From NCBI GenBank assembly GCA_030065875.1, contig JASJCR010000002.1:16900-80899 (forward strand): 64,000 nucleotides of DNA, given 5' to 3'. The notes under the pieces were generated by a model. That model was not told the origin of the DNA and did not search any database. It saw nothing but the letters and a program-made list of their open reading frames with translations. Below are positions 17,873 through 26,441 of this stretch, piece by piece (within the stretch, counting starts at the first letter, position 1; each line of letters opens with the position of its first letter). The position numbers and the translations under genes are program-made. Source of the stretch: Ardenticatenaceae bacterium (GTDB lineage: Bacteria > Chloroflexota > Anaerolineae > Promineifilales > Promineifilaceae).

Positions 17873-18463
17873 TTAAAGCGTAATCGGCTCCCGATTTACC
17901 CGGCATTTTTCAGCCTGGACGATGGCTAAAATTTGCTCAACCGTCCGGTTGATCTGCCCTTCACGGTTGATCACTAAATAATCAAATTCTTTGATTCGGG
18001 CCAGCTCTTTCTGGGCGATTTGCAGCCGCAGATCAAATACATCGCCCGACTCAGTTTTTCGGTTACGCAGCCGCTCGGCCAGAACCTCAAGGGAATCGGC
18101 CGTGAGGAAGATAAAGGTTGCTTCGGGAATTAAGGTTTTCAGCGTGGCTGCGCCTTGGGGATCCACACGCATAATGACATCTTTACCGCTGTTTAACGCC
18201 TGTCGGATTTGGGTTTTGGGTACCCCTTTATAATTATCGTGCACGACGGCGTACTCGAGGAATTCACCATCGGCGATCATTTTTTCAAATTTTTCCTGAG
18301 AGTAGAAGAAGTAATCGACCCCGTTAATTTCACTCGGCCGGGGAGGGCGGCTCGTGGCCGTCACCACAAAGTGAATGGAGGGATCACTATCGAGAATCGA
18401 TTTTACGACTGTGTCCTTGCCCACCCCTGATGGCCCTGAGATGACAATCAAAACCGGATGCAT
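17873..18463 (-). CDS. gmk: Guanylate kinase
   Basis: Phosphorylates GMP to GDP with ATP. From the ATG at 18463 it has 196 residues, matching bacterial Gmk; an in-frame GTG at 18517 would add 18 residues that are not part of the fold. The P-loop GPSGVGKDTV is at about 9-18, the GMP-binding region TSRPPRPSEINGVDYFF at about 38-54, and the lid and Arg residues are present (LRNRKTESGD). It is transcribed divergently from the FmdB-like gene. With tmk 0.6 kb away it forms a nucleotide-phosphorylation cluster. Confidence 0.95.
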   Translation of the reverse strand: MHPVLIVISGPSGVGKDTVVKSILDSDPSIHFVVTATSRPPRPSEINGVDYFFYSQEKFEKMIADGEFLEYAVVHDNYKGVPKTQIRQALNSGKDVIMRVDPQGAATLKTLIPEATFIFLTADSLEVLAERLRNRKTESGDVFDLRLQIAQKELARIKEFDYLVINREGQINRTVEQILAIVQAEKCRVNREPITL

Positions 18464-18678
18464 AGATTGCGTATAAATATTTGAGATTGCTTCTTCCTTC
18501 GCTACAATTGCTGCCACCAGACACCACCCTTTTTCCCATTTTCAATGTGTTTTGACGCATAACTTAGGACGATTCACACCATCATTTTAGCACAAATGAT
18601 AGGAAATTCTTCCTAATAAACTACAATTGGATAGACTTTAACGACTTTTTCTTAAAGGTGCCATTACAAGATTACAAG

Positions 18679-19065
18679 ATGCCAATATACGACTTTAAAT
18701 GTGAAACGTGTCGAAAAAACTTCACCCTGATGTATCGATCATTTGCGGCGTATGAAGCGGCCGAGGAGTTTACTTGCCCCCACTGTGGCAGCGCAGATGT
18801 ACGCCGCCGGATCGGCCGGGTAGCCATCGCCAAATCGGAAGACAGCCGTATGGACAGCCTGGCGGACGAGGCGATGCTCAGCCAAATTGACGAAAATGAC
18901 CCGCGTTCCCTGGGGAAATTTATGCGTCAAATGAGCCAGGAAATGGGAGAAGAGATGGGGGACGATTTTAATGAGGTGGTTGACCGGCTGGAAAAAGGAC
19001 AGCAGCCGGAAGAAATCGAGCAGGCGATGCCTGATTTGGCTGATTCCCCTCCGGCCGATAATTAA
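18679..19065 (+). CDS. FmdB-family zinc-ribbon protein
   Basis: Small protein of 128 residues with an N-terminal zinc ribbon. Starting at the ATG at 18679 gives the family's exact opening, MPIYDFKCETCRKNF; an in-frame upstream ATG seven codons earlier is less likely. Zinc ligands are CETC (8-11) and CPHCG (about 33-37). The remainder is acidic and Met/Glu-rich, probably helical. The family is proposed to be a regulator or metallochaperone, but its function is not established. Its stop overlaps that of tmk by 4 bp, the genes being convergent. Confidence 0.9.
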   Translation: MPIYDFKCETCRKNFTLMYRSFAAYEAAEEFTCPHCGSADVRRRIGRVAIAKSEDSRMDSLADEAMLSQIDENDPRSLGKFMRQMSQEMGEEMGDDFNEVVDRLEKGQQPEEIEQAMPDLADSPPADN

Positions 19066-19697
19066 TTACTTGCGGCGGCGCGATCGGCAATAAAGGCCGT
19101 CCATGTATTTTGAAGCTGTTCCTGAACGGCGCGGATCGATTGGTTGGCGTCAATGCGGCGCCAGCGCTGAGGGTCTTTTTTGATCAGGGTCTCATATCCT
19201 TGATACACGCGCTCATAAAAAGCGATTTGCTGCAGGTCCATCCGATTCATTTCAACCTGACCGCTTTCCCGGCGTGCCAACCCGGCCGAAACTTCGATAT
19301 CCAGAAAAAAAGTTAAATCCGGCTGCAGACCACCGGTAGCAAATTTTGTGATTTTTGCCAGGGTATCCAGGTCGAGTCCGCGGCCGTACCCCTGGTAGGC
19401 GATGGTGCTGTCCACGTACCGATCGCAGAGAACAATCTGACCGGCGGCCAGCGCCGGCCGAATTAACTGCCCTACGTGCTGGGCACGATCGGCCGCATAA
19501 AGCAAAATCTCCGCTTCAGGCGTCATGGCGCTGTTGTGGACGTCATGTAAAATGTGGCGGATTTGGAGACCTATTTCCGTTCCACCAGGCTGCCGGGTGG
19601 TTAAAACCTGGCGCCCCTGAGAAAGTAAAAAATCGGCTAACCTGCGAATTTGGGTTGTTTTTCCGCTGCCTTCCGGCCCTTCAAATGTAATAAACAT
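19062..19697 (-). CDS. tmk: Thymidylate kinase
   Basis: Converts dTMP to dTDP with ATP for DNA synthesis. It has 211 residues, with P-loop EGPEGSGKTT (6-15), the DR(Y/H) motif LCDRYVDSTIAYQGYGR (about 95-111) and the lid region RESGQVEMNRMD. The ATG starts two residues before the first strand, as usual. It is convergent with the FmdB-like gene (4-bp overlap) and divergent from the 203-aa unknown gene. Confidence 0.95.
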   Translation of the reverse strand: MFITFEGPEGSGKTTQIRRLADFLLSQGRQVLTTRQPGGTEIGLQIRHILHDVHNSAMTPEAEILLYAADRAQHVGQLIRPALAAGQIVLCDRYVDSTIAYQGYGRGLDLDTLAKITKFATGGLQPDLTFFLDIEVSAGLARRESGQVEMNRMDLQQIAFYERVYQGYETLIKKDPQRWRRIDANQSIRAVQEQLQNTWTAFIADRAAASN

Positions 19698-19753
19698 ATT
19701 GATCCTCTATGATGGTTCAATTTTAGCCTAATTAAACGGTAAGCGTAGTCGAT

Positions 19754-20365
19754 ATGTCTTTTTGGAATAAAATCAAAAACGTTTTTCAAAGCGGATCGTC
19801 TGTTGAAGAGGGGCCGGAAACCCCATCAGTTGAAGAAGAAAAGACCGTCAATCCGGTTTTCTCGCCAGTCGACTTTCCCCCTAAGCCGCAGCCGACAGCC
19901 TCTGAGCTGGCTGCTCAGGCTCATTGGCGAAAGGGGCTGCCGGTTGCTCTCGAAGAATTTTGGGAAGCGATGATGAACGATGTTGATACGGTGGATTTTA
20001 ATCAAATTCGCCTGGCCCTGCTTGACGAATATCAGCGGCCGGATGAGATGGCTCTAGACCTTTATTTCTGGTACGGTCATGGGGTTGGTGACTGGCTCGA
20101 TTATCCTCCTTACGAGACCGTACCGGAGCAGCTGCTTTGGGAACTGCCTTTACCGCCGCTGCTGCAGGCGCTTGAGGATCATCCGCTGGACCCACCTCAT
20201 TTAGAAGGGGCGGCCCGATTTTTTTGCGGTGATATTTTTGGAGGGACACGGGGGGAAGAACTCGGGCAAATTTCGGCCGATATTCAGCAGGGTTTTCTCG
20301 ATTATTTGGCTGAAAACAAAGAAGCACATAAGATTCAGCGGCTGAAAGCGGTTTTTCAGTTGTAA
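19754..20365 (+). CDS. Unknown protein (203 aa), first gene of a small cluster
   Basis: I do not recognise this protein. It begins with a short amphipathic MSFWNKIKNVF stretch and a Glu/Pro-rich linker to about residue 50. A Trp/Tyr/Asp/Glu-rich helical domain (about 58-200) with WRKGLPVALEEFWEAMM and YFWYGHGVGDWLDYPPYE follows. There is no signal peptide, membrane segment or metal motif. It is divergent from tmk (56 bp) and 32 bp upstream of the DUF423 gene on the same strand, so probably part of one transcript with the next three genes. Confidence 0.65.
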   Translation: MSFWNKIKNVFQSGSSVEEGPETPSVEEEKTVNPVFSPVDFPPKPQPTASELAAQAHWRKGLPVALEEFWEAMMNDVDTVDFNQIRLALLDEYQRPDEMALDLYFWYGHGVGDWLDYPPYETVPEQLLWELPLPPLLQALEDHPLDPPHLEGAARFFCGDIFGGTRGEELGQISADIQQGFLDYLAENKEAHKIQRLKAVFQL

Positions 20366-20397
20366 CAACGACGTCAACGGTTAAAATTTTCGATGAT

Positions 20398-20775
20398 ATG
20401 AGCAATATATTTTTTATTCTAGCTGCTCTTCTGGCCCTCATTGGGGTTGGAGCGGGTGCATTCGGTACACATGCCCTGGCTGATTTTCTGGCCGAGGTCG
20501 GCCGGGCAGACACGTATGAAACGGCCGTTCGCTATCAAATGTATCACGCCCTGGCTCTTTTTGGCGTGGCCGTCACCCAAAAAATTTGGCCTCAGGCCGG
20601 CTGGCTGACCTGGTCAGGCTGGCTTTTTGTGATTGGTACCGTTATTTTTTCCGGCTCCCTTTATCTGTTGATTTTCAGCGGTCAACGGTGGTTAGGGGCC
20701 ATAACGCCGATTGGAGGCGTGGCATTTATTGGCGGATGGCTCATGCTGCTGCTTGCTGCCTGGCAAAGTGGCTGA
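20398..20775 (+). CDS. DUF423-family membrane protein
   Basis: Four-helix inner-membrane protein of 125 residues. The family's GAFGTHAL motif lies in the first loop (about 20-27), followed by YETAVRYQMYHALALF (about 40-55) and a GGVAFIGGWLMLLLAAW C-terminal helix. DUF423 (YgdD/YwdK) proteins are widespread but without known function. It is 32 bp after the 203-aa gene and 30 bp before the DUF3105 gene, so likely co-transcribed. Confidence 0.88.
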   Translation: MSNIFFILAALLALIGVGAGAFGTHALADFLAEVGRADTYETAVRYQMYHALALFGVAVTQKIWPQAGWLTWSGWLFVIGTVIFSGSLYLLIFSGQRWLGAITPIGGVAFIGGWLMLLLAAWQSG

Positions 20776-20805
20776 GCATGATAAACATGTAGGAGAATAA
20801 TCCAT

Positions 20806-21399
20806 ATGGCAAAACGAAGAAAAGTATCCCGGTCAAAGAAGACGGCTGCGAGCAGCTCCTCAAACAGGTCCCTTTATATTTGGATCGGGGTCGGTGTAGT
20901 CGCTGTAGGGGGGTTGATTTGGCTGTTGTACTTGAGTTTTCAACCGGAAGCGGTGGTCACCATCGAGGGCTTACAAACCTTCCGCAATTTGTCTCGGGAA
21001 CACAATGATGCCGTTGTCTATGATGATCCAATGCCCCCTGCCGGTGGTGTACACGCTCCGATCTGGCAAAATTGCGGCATTTACGATGATCCGGTTTTGG
21101 CCAAAAATGCGATTCATTCTCTGGAACATGGGGCGGTTTGGATTACCTACAGCCCCGATTTACCGGCTGACAGCCTTGCGCAACTCAAAGACCTGGTCCG
21201 CGGTCAGTCATTTATTTTGGTAAGCCCGTGGGAGGGCCAGCCGGAACCCATCGTGCTGACCGCCTGGGGGCTTCAACTGGCGGTTGACGACGTGGCAGAT
21301 GAGCGGGTCGAGCTTTTTATTGACGAGTATCGTCTTGGCCGGCAAACACCCGAACCTGGCGCAACCTGTTCCGGGGGTGTTGGAGAGCCAACGGGGTAA
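20806..21399 (+). CDS. DUF3105-family membrane-anchored protein
   Basis: Protein of 197 residues with a basic N-terminus (KRRKVSRSKKT), one membrane anchor (about 24-45) and an extracytoplasmic DUF3105 domain (about 65-180). Family signatures are PPAGGVHAPIWQNCGIYD (about 77-94) and HSLEHGAVWITYSP (about 103-116), with paired His and Cys residues that could bind a metal. The ATG is preceded by AGGAGAATAATCCAT. The stop codon lies at the start of a purine-rich 7-base repeat. Confidence 0.88.
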   Translation: MAKRRKVSRSKKTAASSSSNRSLYIWIGVGVVAVGGLIWLLYLSFQPEAVVTIEGLQTFRNLSREHNDAVVYDDPMPPAGGVHAPIWQNCGIYDDPVLAKNAIHSLEHGAVWITYSPDLPADSLAQLKDLVRGQSFILVSPWEGQPEPIVLTAWGLQLAVDDVADERVELFIDEYRLGRQTPEPGATCSGGVGEPTG

Positions 21400-21443
21400 A
21401 GAGAAAAGAGAAGAGAGATAAGAGAGGAGAGTAGAGTAGAGAT
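21398..21443. repeat. Purine-rich heptamer array at a stop codon
   Basis: Six units of roughly AAAGAGA (AAAGAGA, AAAGAGA, AGAGAGA, TAAGAGA, GGAGAGT, AGAGTAG) begin within the DUF3105 TAA and end one base before the rhodanese ATG. It fills the whole intergenic gap, and the AGAG units probably also serve as the ribosome site for rhodanese. Confidence 0.75.
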
Positions 21444-21800
21444 ATGAACCCTTATGGAGTGCCAGAAGTAACACCGCTTGAACTGGCTCAAAAGAGAGAG
21501 AATCAGGAAGCTTTTGTTCTTCTTGACGTGCGAGAAGCAAATGAGCTGGCTCTGGCCAGCCTTGAAAACGGGTATATTCATCTGCCCTTGAGTGAGTTAG
21601 CCCAGCGACATCTGGAAGCGATTCCTGAGGCTTTGACGGCCGACAAAGATCAGGAAGTTTTGGTGCTTTGCCATCATGGAAACCGCTCTGCCCAGGTGTG
21701 TGCCTACCTGAAAGCCAACGGGTGGAGCAACGTGCTCAACGTGGCCGGAGGGATCCATCAATATGCCCTGCAGGTGGACTCGGATGTGGGGATGTACTAG
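21444..21800 (+). CDS. Rhodanese-like domain protein
   Basis: Single-domain sulfurtransferase-like protein of 118 residues. The active-site loop is LCHHGNRSAQV, with the catalytic Cys at about 75 (C-x5 loop). The opening EVTPLELAQ and LLDVREANE motifs are typical of GlpE/PspE-like rhodaneses. It is predicted cytosolic, with no signal peptide. It is the last gene of the four-gene plus-strand run and converges on the flippase gene. The sulfur acceptor is unknown. Confidence 0.9.
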   Translation: MNPYGVPEVTPLELAQKRENQEAFVLLDVREANELALASLENGYIHLPLSELAQRHLEAIPEALTADKDQEVLVLCHHGNRSAQVCAYLKANGWSNVLNVAGGIHQYALQVDSDVGMY

Positions 21801-21836
21801 ATAAAAGAAGAGAGAAAGAGAAAAGAATTAAGAGAC
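21801..21836. repeat. Purine-rich heptamer-like array between convergent genes
   Basis: Degenerate AAAGAGA-like units start directly after the rhodanese TAG, fill the 27-bp gap and supply the TAA stop of the flippase on the other strand. It resembles the array at 21398. Confidence 0.55.
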
Positions 21837-23363
21837 TTCCTGGCGCAAGAAGGCGAAACGCTTAGAAAGTCTATTCTTGGTCGAGGCGGGTAAAAGGGCC
21901 ACAACGGCCGTGCGAATAACCTCTTTGATCCCTTCTCGATCAAGAAGATAGAAAAAGAGTAAAAAGGCGATCAAGCCGGTCACTGAATAGATTAAAAACT
22001 CGGTAATTTGCCCGCCCACACTATCCAAAAAAGGTGATGGGATAACCCAGTTTGGAACAATTAGGCGCAGTAAAATGAGCACCCCACCGGAGAAACCCGC
22101 TGCCAGCGTATTTCCCCGCAGCGTTTGCCACAGGGTGCTCAATTTTATTTCGGCCAGATTGAGCGTTACCGAGATATAAATTATGGTGATGATGGCCCGC
22201 ACACCGGCCAAAGAGGCGGCGATTACGACCAGGTTGGCCGACCAGGTCACGCTTAAATAGGCGGTTAAGGCAAAAAGAGGGAACAGCACCACGTCGAATT
22301 TTAACCTTAAATCGGGTCGCCCCCTCGCGGACAGAGCGGCATCGCATAATTCCCCTAAGGTTTGCAGGAGCCGAAAGATCAAATATGCTCGGAGCAGGGG
22401 GGCGGCCGGCAGCCATTCCTCCCCAAAAAATAGATTGATAAACCGATCAGCCAAAATAAAAATGAAGAGATGATAGGGAATTGACGCGGTATGGGTCAGA
22501 CGCATCATCCTGAGCAAAATCGCCTGAAACTGCTCTTTTTTGTGCTTTACGGCAGACAAAGCTGGCAGGGTAATCTGAAACATCGGCAGCCCGATGCCCA
22601 CGACGATGAAGTTTGATTGCCTCTCACTAAAGGAGTACAAACCCAACGGACCCTCACCAAGGCGGCCGACGAGGATTTGATCGACATTGAGATTGGCATA
22701 TTTAAGCCCCTGACTGCCCAGGAGACTGCGCGCAAACCCCCAAACCTGTTGGTAAATTTCACGACTGTGACGCCAGGACGGCCGAAAGCCGGTCCGCCAC
22801 CAGACGATCGCTAGCCACGTGGTGGCTGATGCCAGATGAGCCAGCACCATACTCATGACGCCGAGATTAAAAATCACCAGGGTAATGACAATCACCACCG
22901 TAAAAGCGATATCTGCCAGAAGCTGAAACCCTTCGTGATATTTAAAGTCAAACTGTTGGAGGAGCAGGGCGGCCGGGACTACGGCCAGGGAGCGAAAAAT
23001 GAAAACAACGGTCATCCCCTGAATGATGGGAACCGCTTCAACCGATTGATAAAATTGGCCGATCCAGGGAGCCGCCAAAATGACCAGAATGGCAGCCGGA
23101 ATACCCAACCCCAGCAGCCAGAAAAATGCGGCTTCGGCATATGGTTTTTCTTGAAAATAGATTACCGCATCCCGGAACGGTGCCTGAATGAGGAGTAACA
23201 GGGCGCTGTAAAAAATAGTGGCAAAGGTAAATGTGCCGATCCCATCCGGCCCGAGGACACGGGTATAGATCAAAACGGCCGCGGTGCCGATCACCGTCAA
23301 ACCCACCTGTCGCACAACGGACCAGCGTACCCCTGAAGCTAGCTGTTCACCGAAGGAGGACAT
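21828..23363 (-). CDS. Polysaccharide flippase (MOP/Wzx-like)
   Basis: Polytopic membrane protein of 511 residues with about 12-14 hydrophobic segments. The N-terminal GVRWSVVRQVGLTVIGTAAVLIYTRVLG-type opening and LGPDGIGTFTFATIF are characteristic of the oligosaccharidyl-lipid flippase family. It would move lipid-linked glycans across the membrane. It follows the MFS gene by 6 bp and is the last gene of the tat-led operon. The stop codon lies in a heptamer array. No glycosyltransferase cluster is adjacent, so the glycan is unknown. Confidence 0.87.
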   Translation of the reverse strand: MSSFGEQLASGVRWSVVRQVGLTVIGTAAVLIYTRVLGPDGIGTFTFATIFYSALLLLIQAPFRDAVIYFQEKPYAEAAFFWLLGLGIPAAILVILAAPWIGQFYQSVEAVPIIQGMTVVFIFRSLAVVPAALLLQQFDFKYHEGFQLLADIAFTVVIVITLVIFNLGVMSMVLAHLASATTWLAIVWWRTGFRPSWRHSREIYQQVWGFARSLLGSQGLKYANLNVDQILVGRLGEGPLGLYSFSERQSNFIVVGIGLPMFQITLPALSAVKHKKEQFQAILLRMMRLTHTASIPYHLFIFILADRFINLFFGEEWLPAAPLLRAYLIFRLLQTLGELCDAALSARGRPDLRLKFDVVLFPLFALTAYLSVTWSANLVVIAASLAGVRAIITIIYISVTLNLAEIKLSTLWQTLRGNTLAAGFSGGVLILLRLIVPNWVIPSPFLDSVGGQITEFLIYSVTGLIAFLLFFYLLDREGIKEVIRTAVVALLPASTKNRLSKRFAFLRQEVS

Positions 23364-23369
23364 GGGGAG

Positions 23370-24656
23370 TTAGTCAGCTGCCGCCGGGTTTTGGGTGGGC
23401 GGAAGTGGCGGGTCGAGGCGAGGTAATATGTAGGTCCCGGCAAGCAGAATCAGCGTGAAACCCAGGCCAATCATGCTGACAAGCCAGTAATCACCCTGCT
23501 CAAATGCAAATCCGACCGTAAATGAGGCCAAACCGCTCATGATCGAGACCAGCGCTTCGGCCGCCCCTTGCGTTTGAGCTCGCTCGCTGGCGGTCAGGGC
23601 ATCGGTGAGCAGGGATGATCCGCCGATAAAGGTGAAATTCCACCCCAGGCCAAGCAAGAAGAGGGCCAGCCACAACACCGGCAAAGTGACCGATAGAGGG
23701 GCGACAATACAAGAGGCCACCAAGATAAACGTGCCCCCATAAATAATTTTGATTTGCCCAAAGCGATCAATTAAGTAGCCTGTCATAAAAGAGAGGCCGA
23801 ACATTCCAAAGGTATGCCAAAAAATAACGCTGGATATCCCTTCGGTGGTGTGGTTGTGATGGGCCATGTGTAGGGGGGTGATGACCATCAGAAAGGTCAT
23901 GACAAAAAATCCCAAACCCATGGAGAGAATAGACAAAATAACCATCGGTTTGCGAAATATTTCGCCGAGCGGCCGTTTTTCCGCCTGTGGGGACCCATTC
24001 GCCGCCAATTCTTTTGATTCTTCATCATCAATTTGCCGGGCGATTGTCCCCGGATCGGGATAAAGAAAAAGAAAAGTGACCACGGTCGCCAGAAGCATCG
24101 CCACGGCGGAAACGATGAAGGGACCGCTGTTGCCGGGCAGCTCAAAACCGGTCATTAAGTTAGTGCTGGGAGGGACAAGCAGCGGTCCAAAGATCGCCCC
24201 GATGGTTCCGGCAAAAACAACCACCCCGATGACCCGGGCGCGGCGTTTGGTGGGATAAACTTCCGCGGCGATAAAGCGACTTTGATCTCCGGCCGATCGG
24301 GACATGCCGATTAGCAGAGCGCCCAATAAGAATCCGAGGTAGCTGTTTTGAACGACCGCCCAAAAGGAGATGATGGCGCCCACAAAGGCCATAAAATAGC
24401 CGCCAGAAAGCGCATAGCGCCGGCCGATGCGATCCATCAGGTATCCAAACGGGTAGGCAAAAAGCGCCCGGCCGACGAGAGTAATCGTGTTTGGGAATCC
24501 GGCCGCGGCTTCACTACCCGCTAACTCTGCCGCGATAATCGGGGAGAGGGTAAAGGCGGCGATGGTGCTCGCTGAAAAAAAACTTTGGGCTAAAAAAACC
24601 GTCCCTGCGAGACGGTTTCGAGTTGCATCAGTTGTGGGTTGATTGGTTTGCGCCAT
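23370..24656 (-). CDS. Major facilitator superfamily transporter
   Basis: Twelve-segment MFS carrier of 428 residues. The signature GYLMDRIGRRYALSGGY (about 76-92) matches the loop 2-3 motif, and a second half repeat has GYLIDRFGQIKII. A hydrophilic central loop (IDDEESKELAANGSPQAEK, about 190-215) separates the halves. The substrate is not inferable; drug or sugar efflux families are the nearest. It lies 36 bp after tatC and 6 bp before the flippase. Confidence 0.88.
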   Translation of the reverse strand: MAQTNQPTTDATRNRLAGTVFLAQSFFSASTIAAFTLSPIIAAELAGSEAAAGFPNTITLVGRALFAYPFGYLMDRIGRRYALSGGYFMAFVGAIISFWAVVQNSYLGFLLGALLIGMSRSAGDQSRFIAAEVYPTKRRARVIGVVVFAGTIGAIFGPLLVPPSTNLMTGFELPGNSGPFIVSAVAMLLATVVTFLFLYPDPGTIARQIDDEESKELAANGSPQAEKRPLGEIFRKPMVILSILSMGLGFFVMTFLMVITPLHMAHHNHTTEGISSVIFWHTFGMFGLSFMTGYLIDRFGQIKIIYGGTFILVASCIVAPLSVTLPVLWLALFLLGLGWNFTFIGGSSLLTDALTASERAQTQGAAEALVSIMSGLASFTVGFAFEQGDYWLVSMIGLGFTLILLAGTYILPRLDPPLPPTQNPAAAD

Positions 24657-24692
24657 TGGCGAACTTTAACTGATCTGATTTGTTTTGCAAAT

Positions 24693-25445
24693 TTACTCGA
24701 TGGCCATTGAGCGGTCAAACTGCCGCTGACCAATCCAGGCGGTGCCGATGCTGAGTCCGTACAGCACCACCAGAGGAGCCATGGTGAGCAGCATGGTGAT
24801 CGGGTCGATTGACGGGGTAATGGCTGCGGCCAGAACGGCGATGCCCACAATGGCGAAGCGCCATTGATCTGCCAGGGCAGACGCCTGAATGATCCCAAAG
24901 CGGCCGACGAAATAGGCGATAACCGGCATCTCGAAACTGACCCCCAGCCAGAAAAGCATCAACAAGATGAAGCTGATGTACTCCGTGCCGGACCACTCAA
25001 CTAAAAAGATGTCGTTTTGGAAATTTGACAAAAAATTGACCGCGGCCGGTACGAGGATAAACCAGGCAAATAAAATACCGGTGGCAAATAGCAAAACGGT
25101 CGTGGGCACAAAGAAATACACGTACCTCTTTTCACTTTTGGTCAATCCAGGGGAGATAAAGAGCCAGAATTGGTAAACCATCATCGGCATGGCCAGGATT
25201 GCCCCGATGGTGAAGGCCAGCAGAAAAAACGTTTCAATCCCCTCCGTTGGGCGCAACACCTGCAGCTGACTGCCATATGGCTTTAAAATTTCGTTGAGAA
25301 ATGGTTCCGCCACAAAGAAGCCCACGATGGTCATCACCAGGAGAGAGCCGGCCGCCCAGGTTAATCGGATGCGCAGCTCGTTTAAGTGACCGAGAATCGA
25401 AAGAGTTTCTTCAGAAAGTGTGTCTTCGCCATCGATGGTAGCCAT
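24693..25445 (-). CDS. tatC: Sec-independent translocase subunit TatC
   Basis: Polytopic core of the twin-arginine translocase, which binds RR signal peptides. It has 250 residues and six hydrophobic segments. The conserved cytosolic N-terminus HLNELRIRL (about 20-28) holds the essential Glu. The first-loop region and PMMVYQFWLFISPGLTKSEKRY (about 90-111) and FEMPVIAYF (about 178) are family marks. It starts 5 bp after tatB on the same strand and lies within the tatA-tatB-tatC order. OppA in this window has a Tat-type signal and is a candidate client. Confidence 0.96.
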   Translation of the reverse strand: MATIDGEDTLSEETLSILGHLNELRIRLTWAAGSLLVMTIVGFFVAEPFLNEILKPYGSQLQVLRPTEGIETFFLLAFTIGAILAMPMMVYQFWLFISPGLTKSEKRYVYFFVPTTVLLFATGILFAWFILVPAAVNFLSNFQNDIFLVEWSGTEYISFILLMLFWLGVSFEMPVIAYFVGRFGIIQASALADQWRFAIVGIAVLAAAITPSIDPITMLLTMAPLVVLYGLSIGTAWIGQRQFDRSMAIE

Positions 25446-25450
25446 AAAGG

Positions 25451-25951
25451 TTACTCCTGATCATCCGGAATATCGATTAAATTCGGCAGCGATGCGGGTG
25501 GAGGAGGTACGGTTCCATTGGATACTGATACGGGTGCATCCTCATGAGGTGGCTGTTTACCCTCTTCTGTTTCGGCGTCAGGTGATTCGGTTTCAGGGGG
25601 TGAAAGCGTTGGGGGTCTAATTGAGTTTTCAACGGCACTTTTTGTTTCTTCAACCGCATCTTTTGTTTGGGTAATGGCGGCCGTGGCGGTTTCGTTAATT
25701 TGCTGGCGCAGGGTGTTGACTTCTTGCTGTAAAGAGCGCATTTCGGTCAACATTTCTTTCATGTCCCCACCATCATCGATTGCATCCAGCTCATTTTTGA
25801 GTTGAGCCGCAAACCCGCGCGAAATATTTTGCAGGTAGGCGGTCGTTTGCCCTAGCCATCTGGCAAATTTGGCGATCCGTTGAGGACCCATGACAATGCC
25901 AGCCAGGATAAGGATAAATATGAGCTCGTAGGATCCAATCCAATCGAACAT
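25451..25951 (-). CDS. TatB/TatA-like translocase protein
   Basis: Protein of 166 residues with one N-terminal membrane helix (about 4-20) in WIGSYELIFILILAGIVMGPQRI, including the short-helix and G-P hinge typical of TatA/TatB. An amphipathic helix follows (about 25-60). The long C-terminal part is coiled-coil-prone (QQEVNTLRQQINETA) and then Pro/Glu-rich. The longer tail and Glu near the N-terminus favour TatB over TatA. It starts 21 bp after the short tatA and ends 5 bp before tatC. Confidence 0.88.
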   Translation of the reverse strand: MFDWIGSYELIFILILAGIVMGPQRIAKFARWLGQTTAYLQNISRGFAAQLKNELDAIDDGGDMKEMLTEMRSLQQEVNTLRQQINETATAAITQTKDAVEETKSAVENSIRPPTLSPPETESPDAETEEGKQPPHEDAPVSVSNGTVPPPPASLPNLIDIPDDQE

Positions 25952-25972
25952 AAAAAGTGCCTGTATATTGAG

Positions 25973-26143
25973 TTAAGCGGTTTCGCTGCTCTCTTCTTCG
26001 CCTTCGTTCATTCCTTCACGCAAATTGTTGCGAAACGAGCTGACACCCTTGCCCAGCTCCGAACCCAACTTACTAATTCGGCCGATGCCAAAAACAAGTA
26101 ATACCACAACAAGAATAATAATCCATTCCCAGCCGTTAATCAT
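25973..26143 (-). CDS. tatA: Twin-arginine translocase subunit TatA (56 aa)
   Basis: Very short gene. It starts at ATG 26143 with a strong ribosome site (AGGAG, seven bases before the ATG), and reads MINGWEWIIILVVVLLVFGI then GRISKLGSELGKGVSSFRNN. The membrane helix (about 6-20) and the FG-x-x-R/K-hinge (FGIGRISKLGSELGKG) followed by an amphipathic helix are the TatA pattern. The C-terminus is acidic (EGEEESSETA). It is the first gene of the tat operon, 21 bp upstream of tatB. The combination of hinge motif, position and ribosome site makes the call firm. Confidence 0.93.
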   Translation of the reverse strand: MINGWEWIIILVVVLLVFGIGRISKLGSELGKGVSSFRNNLREGMNEGEEESSETA

Positions 26144-26307
26144 AGTTTAATCTCCTAATAAATCTGAATATTTAGTTGATTTTTCTTCAGATTTTCCCCA
26201 ATCATTGAACGAGCATTATAGCAGATATCTGAGGGGTTTGCCTGTAATCAAGCGATCTCTCAGCCAAAATGCACTTAGGGAAAAATCAAGAAGTATAATC
26301 TTCGTCA

Positions 26308-26398
26308 CTATTCAGTCTGTGGCTTCGACAGGCTCAGCCACCGCTAAATTGCGCAGCCTGAGCTTGTCGAAGGCGGGTTTTTAAAATGACCTGAATAG
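26308..26398. repeat. Nested palindromic element with 8-bp terminal inverted repeats
   Basis: CTATTCAG (26308-26315) and CTGAATAG (26391-26398) bound a 91-bp segment. Inside are an inverted CTTCGACAGGCTCAGCC and GCAGCCTGAGCTTGTCGAAG pair. It occupies the region between tatA and the next gene; the rest of that 298-bp gap shows only the start of the tat transcript. Confidence 0.75.
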
Positions 26399-26441
26399 CT
26401 ACAAATCTTCTCTATAGTTGATGTTGTAAAAAAAGCGACTC

